Position numbers and translations under genes: made by a program
Notes under the pieces: model-generated
Database searches by the model: none
Told to the model about the DNA's origin: nothing
Seen by the model: only the letters and a program-made list of their open reading frames with translations
In this document: positions 7,390 through 13,830 of the stretch, piece after piece
How the letters are laid out: each line of letters begins with the position of its first letter
Position numbering within the stretch: the first letter of the stretch is position 1
NCBI GenBank assembly: GCA_012965455.1
Contig: DTSG01000177.1
Location: 1 to 13,830, forward strand
DNA from: Planctomycetaceae bacterium
Lineage (GTDB): Bacteria; Planctomycetota; Planctomycetia; Pirellulales; Pirellulaceae
Length of the DNA stretch: 13,830 bases
Direction: 5' to 3'

Positions 7390-8859
7390 ATGACCACAGC
7401 CGAAACCATCAGTCGCCCTACAATTCGTCAAACACAATGTTTTATCGGTGGCGAATGGATTCCGGCGCAAAGTGGGAAAACCTTCGACACCCACCACCCT
7501 GCTACCGGTGAAGTTATTGCTGCGGTCGCTGAAGGTGATGTCGGGGATGTCGATGCCGCTGTCGAAGCTGCTCGAAAAGCCTTTGATGAAGGCCCCTGGC
7601 GAACGATGGATGCGCGCGAGCGTGGACGGATTATGTATCGGCTGGCGGATTTAATCGAGGCGGAATTTGACGAACTCGCCGCACTGGAAACACTTGATAA
7701 CGGCAAGCCGATTAGCGACTCGCTCGCGGCGGACCTGCCGCTAACGATAGATTGCCTACGGTATTACGCCGGCTATGCTGACAAAATTCATGGTCAAACA
7801 ATCCCCGTAAACGGCAACTTCTTTACGTACACCAAAAAGGAGCCTGTGGGAGTCGTTGGTCAGATCATTCCTTGGAATTTCCCGATGCTGATGGTTGCGT
7901 GGAAATGGGGCCCTGCCCTTGCCGCCGGTTGCACGATTGTAATGAAGCCAGCCGAGCAAACTCCACTCACCTGCCTGCGGATGGCGCGTCTCGCTCAAAA
8001 AGCTGGCATCCCAGATGGCGTTATCAACATCGTCCCCGGCTACGGACCGACTGCCGGCGCTGCAATCGTCGCCCATCCCGGTGTCGACAAGGTCGCGTTT
8101 ACGGGCGAATACAAAACAGCTCAAATCATCATGGCGGAAGCTGCTCCGACGCTTAAACGTCTTACTTTTGAACTGGGTGGCAAAAGCCCGAACATCGTCT
8201 TCAATGACGCAGACCTCGACGCAGCCGCTGCCGGTTCTCACTTCGCCCTCTACTTTAACCAAGGCCAATGCTGTTGTGCCGGTAGTCGCTTGTTTGTCCA
8301 AGAAGATATTCACGACCAATTTGTGGAGAAACTCGTCAATATGAACAACGATCGAGTGCTGGGAGATCCGTTTTCAACTGCCACGGAACAAGGGCCGCAA
8401 GTCGACCAGGCGCAGTTCGACAAGATCATGGACTACATTGAGATCGGTAAAAGTGAAGGCGCCCAATGTTTGACCGGGGGAACAGCGGATGATGCGGGAA
8501 ATTTATATGTTAAGCCAACACTGTTTGATGGCGTCACCGATGAAATGAAAATCGCGACCGATGAAATCTTTGGACCAGTGCTTTCGATACTAACATTCAA
8601 GGACACCGAGGAGCTAATTCAACGTGCCAACAATACATTTTACGGACTTGCAGCAGCCGTATGGTCACGTGACATCGGTAAAGCCCACTATGTAGCCGAC
8701 CGCGTACGTGCCGGAACGGTGTGGGTTAACTGCTACGATGTATTCGATGCAGCTGCTCCATTTGGCGGTTTCAAAATGTCAGGACTCGGTCGCGAACTTG
8801 GTCAAGAAGGGCTCAATAACTACCTTGAAACTAAAACCGTAACCGTCGCTTTGGACTAG
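7390..8859 (+). CDS. NAD(P)+-dependent aldehyde dehydrogenase, ALDH1/2-like
   Basis: The 489-residue length is normal for the family, which oxidises aldehydes to carboxylates in the cytoplasm. Key residues are present: Asn163 in PWNFP, Lys186 in MKPAEQTP, general base Glu261 in FELGGKSPN, the nucleophile Cys295 in GQCCCAGSR (the triple Cys typical of ALDH1/2 types), and Glu392 with Phe394 in EIFGPV. The C-terminal oligomerisation strand (ETKTVTVALD) is intact. The cofactor loop is odd: FTGEYKTA (237-244) replaces the usual FTGSTEVG, putting Glu and Lys where Ser and Glu normally sit. The start at 7390 is chosen because GGAG lies 10 bases upstream and similarity begins near residue 15. It is divergent from gdh and followed after 46 bp by the molybdopterin oxidoreductase, so the two may share a transcript. 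The substrate cannot be assigned. Confidence 0.92.
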   Translation: MTTAETISRPTIRQTQCFIGGEWIPAQSGKTFDTHHPATGEVIAAVAEGDVGDVDAAVEAARKAFDEGPWRTMDARERGRIMYRLADLIEAEFDELAALETLDNGKPISDSLAADLPLTIDCLRYYAGYADKIHGQTIPVNGNFFTYTKKEPVGVVGQIIPWNFPMLMVAWKWGPALAAGCTIVMKPAEQTPLTCLRMARLAQKAGIPDGVINIVPGYGPTAGAAIVAHPGVDKVAFTGEYKTAQIIMAEAAPTLKRLTFELGGKSPNIVFNDADLDAAAAGSHFALYFNQGQCCCAGSRLFVQEDIHDQFVEKLVNMNNDRVLGDPFSTATEQGPQVDQAQFDKIMDYIEIGKSEGAQCLTGGTADDAGNLYVKPTLFDGVTDEMKIATDEIFGPVLSILTFKDTEELIQRANNTFYGLAAAVWSRDIGKAHYVADRVRAGTVWVNCYDVFDAAAPFGGFKMSGLGRELGQEGLNNYLETKTVTVALD

Positions 8860-8905
8860 CTAACAGCTCCATTCGTAGCGAAGACGATGCAATTTTTACG
8901 TTTTA

Positions 8906-11128
8906 ATGTGCGTCACCATGAGAAAACCTAAAAGTGCCGGTGGCTGGCAGGCCATCCGTTATGTGCTCAAGAAATCGTGGCAATCCGGCAGTATGTGGCG
9001 GATGTGGAAGGCGCTGCGCAGCCGCAACACATGCAAAACCTGCGCCCTCGGGATGGGCGGGCAACAGGGTGGAATGGTCAACGAAGCAGGACGCTCACTT
9101 GAAATGTGTAAAAAATCACTGCAGGCCATGGCCGCCGATATGCAAGGACCCATTGCCGATGATTTCTTCTCAACCTATACCATTGCCCAACTACAACAGT
9201 TTTCTTCCTATGACCTCGAACACGCTGGGCGACTAAGCCAACCTGTCATTTATGAAAAACATCCGACCGTCGATGACAGCGGTCAGGGCGACGATCAACA
9301 TTTTCGCACGATTAGTTGGGACGACGCCTATAGACGCATCAACCAAGCCCTCAGTGAAACACCGGCGGACGACAGTTTCTGGTATTTCAGTGGCCGCAGT
9401 AGTAACGAAGCTGGGTTTCTACTGCAACTCTTCGCGCGGTTGTATGGCACGAACAACGTCAACAACTGCAGTTTTTACTGCCACCAAGCCAGTGGCGTTG
9501 GCTTGACTAGCAGCATTGGAAGTGGCTCAGCAACGGTCGTGCTTGCTGACGTGGAGCAAGCCGACCTCGTGTTCATCATCGGCGGCAATCCGCCGAGTAA
9601 TCATCCCCGTCTCATGACTTCATTGATGCATGTAAAAAATGCGGGGGGTGAAGTGATCGTCGTTAATCCGGTGCGTGAGGTTGGATTGGTTAACTTCAAG
9701 ATCCCCAGTAATCCCTATAGTATGTTATTCGGCACTCCCATTGCCGACCAATATGTACAACCTCATATCGGCGGCGATCTGGCCATGCTCAGCGGTATTG
9801 CCAAAGCCGTCGATGAGATGGGTGGCACCGATCTCGAATTCCTACGCCAATATTGTGAAAACAGCGACGCCTGGCTCGCTAGCATTCGCAAACTCAACTG
9901 GCAAGAAATCACCTACAAATCGGGACTCACAGAAGAGGCCATCCGCGACATGGCCGCTACTTACTGTAATGCCGAAAACGTCGTTTTCTGCTGGACAATG
10001 GGAATTACCCACCACCAACACGGAGTGCAAAACGTCCAAGCGATCGCCAACTTGGCATTAATGCGGGCCATGGTAGGTCGCCCTCAGGCGGGCCTACTAC
10101 CGATTCGCGGACACAGTAATGTACAGGGCATCGGTTCCGTTGGCGTGACACCAAAATTAAAAGCTGCGATTTTTTCGGCACTTGAAAGTGAACTCGGCGT
10201 TTCACTTCCGACCACCAAGGGACTCGACACGCTCGGCTGCATCGAAGGCGCGGACCGCGGCGATCTCAAAATTGGCTTCTGCTTAGGTGGAAATTTATTT
10301 GGATCAAATCCCGACCGTGCTTTCGCTAAACAAAGTCTTCAGAAACTGAAAACCATCGTCTATCTCAGTACGACACTCAACACCGGGCACGCCCACGGCT
10401 TGGCCGATCAAACAATCATCTTGCCAGTTCTCGCGCGCGATGAAGAACCACAACGCACTACCCAAGAATCAATGTTCAACTTTGTGCGATTGAGTGACGG
10501 TGGTCCCACGCGGGTTCAGGGACCACGCAGTGAGATCGAAATTATCGCAGACATTGCTGACCAACTCCTTACGGATTCAACTCCCATCGACTGGAAGATG
10601 ATGAAACAATCCGTCAACATTCGCACAGCCATCAGCAAGACCATCCCTGGGTTTGAAGCGATTGCTAAAATTGAAGAAGACCAAGGGGAATTTCAAATCG
10701 CCGGTCGTACGTTTCATCAACCACAGTTTGCCACTCCCTCAGGAAAAGCCATTTTACATTGTCATGAACTACCGGAGTTACGCGGCGACGACCAATCGCT
10801 GCGTTTAATGACCGTTCGCAGTGAAGGACAATTCAACACAGTTGTTTACGAACAACAGGATATTTATCGCGGCCAAGAACGACGAGACGTTGTCTTAATT
10901 CACTCCGATGACCTGCACCGATTAGGACTTGCCCATGATCAAATCGTGACAATCCAAAGCGAAACTGGTGAATTAGACAATATCCGCGTTCGTGCATATG
11001 ACGATATTCGGCAAGGGAACGCGCTGATGTACTTCCCAGAAGCAAACGTCCTGATTCCACGCCAAGTCGATCCTCAATCACAGACTCCAGCATTTAAGGG
11101 GGCGTTGATTAAGATTTTGGTAACGTAA
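8906..11128 (+). CDS. FdhF/YdeP-family molybdopterin oxidoreductase (formate dehydrogenase alpha-like)
   Basis: This 740-residue protein matches the oxidoreductase alpha (molybdopterin) subunit family that includes E. coli YdeP. Three N-terminal Cys (43, 46 and 68, the first two in CKTC) could hold an iron-sulfur cluster. The molybdenum-binding region has CHQASG at 192-197; Cys192 aligns with the Sec or Cys metal ligand of formate dehydrogenases, so no selenocysteine is needed. GGNPP-x-NHPR (227-235), the MGITHHQHG stretch (365-373) and PIRGHSNVQG (399-408) are family blocks. The molybdopterin dinucleotide-binding domain spans about 630-738. No signal peptide is seen, so it is probably cytoplasmic. 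No fdhD, NADH-binding subunit or iron-sulfur subunit lies next to it in the window. Two starts are possible, ATG 8906 and ATG 8918, neither with a clear ribosome binding site. Formate oxidation is plausible but unproven; this family's reactions are poorly defined. Confidence 0.85.
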   Translation: MCVTMRKPKSAGGWQAIRYVLKKSWQSGSMWRMWKALRSRNTCKTCALGMGGQQGGMVNEAGRSLEMCKKSLQAMAADMQGPIADDFFSTYTIAQLQQFSSYDLEHAGRLSQPVIYEKHPTVDDSGQGDDQHFRTISWDDAYRRINQALSETPADDSFWYFSGRSSNEAGFLLQLFARLYGTNNVNNCSFYCHQASGVGLTSSIGSGSATVVLADVEQADLVFIIGGNPPSNHPRLMTSLMHVKNAGGEVIVVNPVREVGLVNFKIPSNPYSMLFGTPIADQYVQPHIGGDLAMLSGIAKAVDEMGGTDLEFLRQYCENSDAWLASIRKLNWQEITYKSGLTEEAIRDMAATYCNAENVVFCWTMGITHHQHGVQNVQAIANLALMRAMVGRPQAGLLPIRGHSNVQGIGSVGVTPKLKAAIFSALESELGVSLPTTKGLDTLGCIEGADRGDLKIGFCLGGNLFGSNPDRAFAKQSLQKLKTIVYLSTTLNTGHAHGLADQTIILPVLARDEEPQRTTQESMFNFVRLSDGGPTRVQGPRSEIEIIADIADQLLTDSTPIDWKMMKQSVNIRTAISKTIPGFEAIAKIEEDQGEFQIAGRTFHQPQFATPSGKAILHCHELPELRGDDQSLRLMTVRSEGQFNTVVYEQQDIYRGQERRDVVLIHSDDLHRLGLAHDQIVTIQSETGELDNIRVRAYDDIRQGNALMYFPEANVLIPRQVDPQSQTPAFKGALIKILVT

Positions 11129-11162
11129 GCCTAATCCTCTCTTTGCCGTGCCAGGCTGAACC

Positions 11163-13289
11163 ATGCCCGATCTCACCACCAACATTAAGCGATTTTCAGC
11201 CGCCACAATATTGTCCAGCGCGCTGCTGCTCTTTTTGATTCAACCCATCGTGAGTAAATCCATTCTTGGTTGGTTCGGCGGTGCACCCAATGTATGGACA
11301 ACATGTATGCTGTTCTTCCAATCCGTATTGGTACTTGGCTACGCCTATGCACACCTGCTGAGTTCACTGCCAATGCGGCGTCAAGTTGTGATACATTTGT
11401 GCGTGCTCGTGGCAGCGCTGGTGACGTTGCCCGTCGTCGCCGATACATCTTGGCAACCAGACCCCTCGGCTAATCCGACGCTAGCGATTCTGCAGTTACT
11501 CCTGATTCACGTTGGCCTGTCCTACTTTGTACTGTCCACGACCGGACCCCTCGTGCAAAGCTGGTTCGCCCGTAGCCTCAACGCGGGAACACCCTATCGA
11601 TTGTATGCTTTATCGAGTGTCGGTTCTCTGGTCGCATTAATTGCCTATCCGCTGTTTGTCGAAGTCATGTTCGATACCACCCGACAGGGCTGGATTTGGT
11701 CCGCAGGATTTCTAGGGTTTGCAATATGCATCACGATTCTCGGTCGATACTGTTTTCGTGCCGCTCAACCATATCAAGCAACTCAAGATAATGATCAATC
11801 TGAATCGACGGCACTCCTCGAAAAAACACCCCCGCGACAACTTCTAAAATGGATTGCACTGGCCTGCTTACCCTCAATATTACTGTTAGCCATCACTGAT
11901 CAATTAACGCAAGATGTTGCGGTGACGCCTTTTCTGTGGGTTCTCCCGCTGGCGATCTACTTGCTGAGCTTCATCATTTGTTTTGATCGGCCCGCCTGGT
12001 TCAATCGCTCATGGTATGCAACTGCCACCGCTCTGCTTATCCTCATTCTTAGCTTGCTCTATATCCGCGAATCGGTCGATGCGTTTTTCGGCGTGAGTTT
12101 GCTGCAATCACTTGCGGAGAGCTTGATCGGTACCACGGCCTTAATGGCAGCTACTCTATTCGCCATTTGCATGCTGTGCCATGGTGAACTGTATCAACTC
12201 CGTCCCGTAAAAAGAAAACTCACTCAATATTACGTAGCGATTTCCATCGGCGGGGCCCTCGGCGGGTTCTTTGTCTCAATTATTTGCCCCGTCCTTTTCA
12301 CTCAATACCATGAATTTCATTTGGGCCTCGTGATCGCCTTTAGCGCTGCTGCAGTCCTGTTGTTGCGATTAATACTTGATAAACCCGCCGTCACACAACT
12401 CGCTGTGGCACTTCCCGTCGGACTAGCATTCGGCATTGTTCTCGTAAGTCAATGGGGAATGACTCAGACTGACGCACTGGTCGCCACTCGCAATTTCTAC
12501 GGTGTCCTGCAAGTCACCACGACCGCAGCGACGGACACCACACCTGCAGTTAAAGAAATGCGTCACGGTAGAGTTGTTCATGGAGCACAACTTTTGAATC
12601 CATTATTGCTGCGCGAACCAACGACGTATTACGGTCGAAAAAGCGGTATCGGACTCGTCTTCAACACACTCTATAACGTCGGCATATCAGGCACTCCAGC
12701 ACCTTTAGACATCGCGGCAGTCGGACTCGGTACCGGAACCCTTGCCATATACCCAACCAACATCGATCGCATGACATATTTTGAAATCAACCCGGACGTC
12801 ATACGACTTGCCAAGGAACACTTCACTTTCCTTCAATCCGCCGCAGCAAACGTAAAAACCACCACTATCGATGGCAGATTAGGCGTAGCAACATTGCCTC
12901 AGCGCTCAACCGATCTGCTCATTCTCGATGCCTTCAGCAGCGACTCCATTCCGACGCATCTTCTGACTGTCGAAGCGTTTGAAATCTATCTCGATCGACT
13001 GCGAACCGACGGGGTCATATGCATTCACATCAGCAATCAACATCTTGATCTAACCCCTGTACTAGCCGGTATTGCGGCTCGATTTGACCTTTCCATACGT
13101 ACGGTTCAATCGCAAGGTAAGGTTACGACTACGGAAAGCACCGACGACGCACTATGGTGTATTCTAACTACCAATGCGGTTGTGCTAGCGTCCTTGGATC
13201 ATCAAGTGTCCGTGAACAGAGTAGCACCGGAAAGTGCAATCCCACCGTGGACTGACCGCTACAGTAATCTGTTGGGAATTCTGAAATGA
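11163..13289 (+). CDS. Fused MFS-like membrane / spermidine synthase-like protein
   Basis: The 708-residue protein has a hydrophobic N-terminal region (about 10-430) with roughly 12-13 predicted membrane spans and a soluble C-terminal domain (about 440-708) with the Rossmann fold of spermidine synthases. The latter shows HGR-x-x-HG (468-474), the nucleotide loop GLGTGTLA (521-528), FEINP (540-544), DGR (570-572), LDAFSSDSIPTHLL (588-601) and PWTDRYSNLL (695-704). This is the arrangement usually called fused MFS/spermidine synthase. The canonical D-x-x-D-P-x-G-P active-site segment of true spermidine synthases is replaced by DAFSSDSIP, so polyamine synthesis should not be assumed. Membrane-linked aminopropyl transfer or another SAM-type reaction is possible. 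ATG 11163 has AGG about 8 bases upstream and lies 34 bp after the preceding gene. Its stop overlaps the next start as ATGA. Confidence 0.88.
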   Translation: MPDLTTNIKRFSAATILSSALLLFLIQPIVSKSILGWFGGAPNVWTTCMLFFQSVLVLGYAYAHLLSSLPMRRQVVIHLCVLVAALVTLPVVADTSWQPDPSANPTLAILQLLLIHVGLSYFVLSTTGPLVQSWFARSLNAGTPYRLYALSSVGSLVALIAYPLFVEVMFDTTRQGWIWSAGFLGFAICITILGRYCFRAAQPYQATQDNDQSESTALLEKTPPRQLLKWIALACLPSILLLAITDQLTQDVAVTPFLWVLPLAIYLLSFIICFDRPAWFNRSWYATATALLILILSLLYIRESVDAFFGVSLLQSLAESLIGTTALMAATLFAICMLCHGELYQLRPVKRKLTQYYVAISIGGALGGFFVSIICPVLFTQYHEFHLGLVIAFSAAAVLLLRLILDKPAVTQLAVALPVGLAFGIVLVSQWGMTQTDALVATRNFYGVLQVTTTAATDTTPAVKEMRHGRVVHGAQLLNPLLLREPTTYYGRKSGIGLVFNTLYNVGISGTPAPLDIAAVGLGTGTLAIYPTNIDRMTYFEINPDVIRLAKEHFTFLQSAAANVKTTTIDGRLGVATLPQRSTDLLILDAFSSDSIPTHLLTVEAFEIYLDRLRTDGVICIHISNQHLDLTPVLAGIAARFDLSIRTVQSQGKVTTTESTDDALWCILTTNAVVLASLDHQVSVNRVAPESAIPPWTDRYSNLLGILK

Positions 13290-13830
13290 GCAACAATCAT
13301 CAAATTCGCACATTACGATGGCTGTGTGCAATTGTTGCTGTCCTCGCAGTCACCGCGTTAATAACAGCGGCAAACCATTTCGGGATGACGGCATTATTTA
13401 ACCGGGCACTACCCTGTTTAGTTTTTTGTACGACGATCGTTGTGTTGGTGACTGCCCTCGCGGGTCTGTTTGCACCGCAACAACGATTACAAAACCCGAC
13501 AACAACACTATTTCAATTGGCGGCTCCCAGTCTTGATTTGATTGCAACAACTGACAACGCTGGTACAGGCATCTCAAAACGAAGTGTTTTGTTGATCAGC
13601 TATGCATTTTTAACGTTTGCGGTGGTTGCCAGTCGGTTCTATGTTCTTCATCAAGACCCAACCCACAGTGACCCCGCTGCATTTCTAAGGTTTGCCGAGG
13701 AAGTCCGTAGTTTCGGCGGTCCTGTGGAACTCGCCAAGCAACTGTACACCGGCCAATACATCCAAGCCAACCAACACCCACTGTTGATTGCCATCCTCTC
13801 GCTCAATCCAACTTTGACATTCGCCAAATC
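13286..13830 (+). CDS. Multi-pass membrane protein, possible GT-C glycosyltransferase, 3' end beyond window
   Basis: The frame opens at ATG 13286, sharing ATGA with the stop of the previous gene, and stays open to the window edge (181 codons plus two bases). Membrane segments are predicted at about residues 10-30, 41-64 and 99-118. A loop follows with acidic residues near 124-139 and a QHPLL motif at 163-167. A third-span exit followed by an Asp-containing loop and a His-Pro before the next helix is reminiscent of GT-C (family 39-like) glycosyltransferases that use lipid-linked sugars, but the catalytic core is outside the window. It could be another polytopic membrane protein. Coupling by ATGA suggests it is made together with the fused membrane/spermidine-synthase-like protein. 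Confidence 0.75.
   Translation, partial: MSNNHQIRTLRWLCAIVAVLAVTALITAANHFGMTALFNRALPCLVFCTTIVVLVTALAGLFAPQQRLQNPTTTLFQLAAPSLDLIATTDNAGTGISKRSVLLISYAFLTFAVVASRFYVLHQDPTHSDPAAFLRFAEEVRSFGGPVELAKQLYTGQYIQANQHPLLIAILSLNPTLTFAK

Noticed and set aside
7756..8319. 187-codon open frame on the minus strand inside the aldehyde dehydrogenase gene
   Set aside because: It is antisense to a gene with intact catalytic motifs, and its translation shows no recognisable domain.
8872..8882. TTCG-TAG-CGAA inverted repeat after the aldehyde dehydrogenase stop
   Set aside because: A 4-bp stem with a 3-base loop and no immediate T-tract is too weak to call a terminator.
9479..9485. Possible selenocysteine site in the formate-dehydrogenase-like enzyme
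   Set aside because: The metal-ligand codon is TGC (Cys192), not an in-frame TGA, and the reading frame is uninterrupted.
11128..11155. AGCCT/AGGCT inverted repeat between the molybdoenzyme and the fused membrane protein
   Set aside because: A 5-bp stem with a loop of about 20 bases is not a credible terminator, and the genes are only 34 bp apart.

Overview
The window is bacterial DNA of moderate GC content, packed with long genes and short gaps. It most resembles a member of the Planctomycetota. The reasons are a Tat-exported amidase, a large multiheme cytochrome c fused to HEAT/TPR-like repeats, a fused MFS/spermidine-synthase-like membrane protein, and weak or absent Shine-Dalgarno sequences before several genes. 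The phylum is an inference; there is no rRNA or other marker gene here.

Layout. Bases 1-1422 (minus, cut by the window edge) encode a Tat-exported amidase-signature protein. A 193-bp divergent gap separates it from a plus-strand cluster: an octaheme cytochrome c with C-terminal repeats (1616-4081), a GalU-like sugar-1-phosphate nucleotidyltransferase (4106-5005) and a GHMP kinase that closely resembles plant glucuronokinase (5015-6010). This cluster converges, with a 16-bp gap, on a minus-strand glucose 1-dehydrogenase of the haloarchaeal type (6027-7127). A 262-bp divergent intergenic region follows, with an 11-bp tandem direct repeat. A second plus-strand series then encodes an ALDH1/2-type aldehyde dehydrogenase (7390-8859), an FdhF/YdeP-type molybdopterin oxidoreductase (8906-11128), a fused MFS/spermidine-synthase-like protein (11163-13289) and, overlapping it by ATGA, the start of a multi-pass membrane protein that may be a GT-C glycosyltransferase (13286 to the window end).

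How the genes may work together. The strongest functional unit is the adjacent nucleotidyltransferase and glucuronokinase-like kinase. Together they could phosphorylate a free uronic acid or sugar at C1 and activate it to a UDP-sugar, a salvage route best known from plants. The nucleotidyltransferase has Ser in place of the signature Arg of its G-x-G-T-R loop, so its activity or substrate may differ from standard GalU. The glucose dehydrogenase, aldehyde dehydrogenase, molybdopterin oxidoreductase and multiheme cytochrome are all redox proteins and could form a sugar or aldehyde oxidation neighbourhood, but only proximity supports that link.

No tRNA, rRNA, CRISPR array, insertion sequence, integrase or phage gene was seen. 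The regulatory calls are weak.
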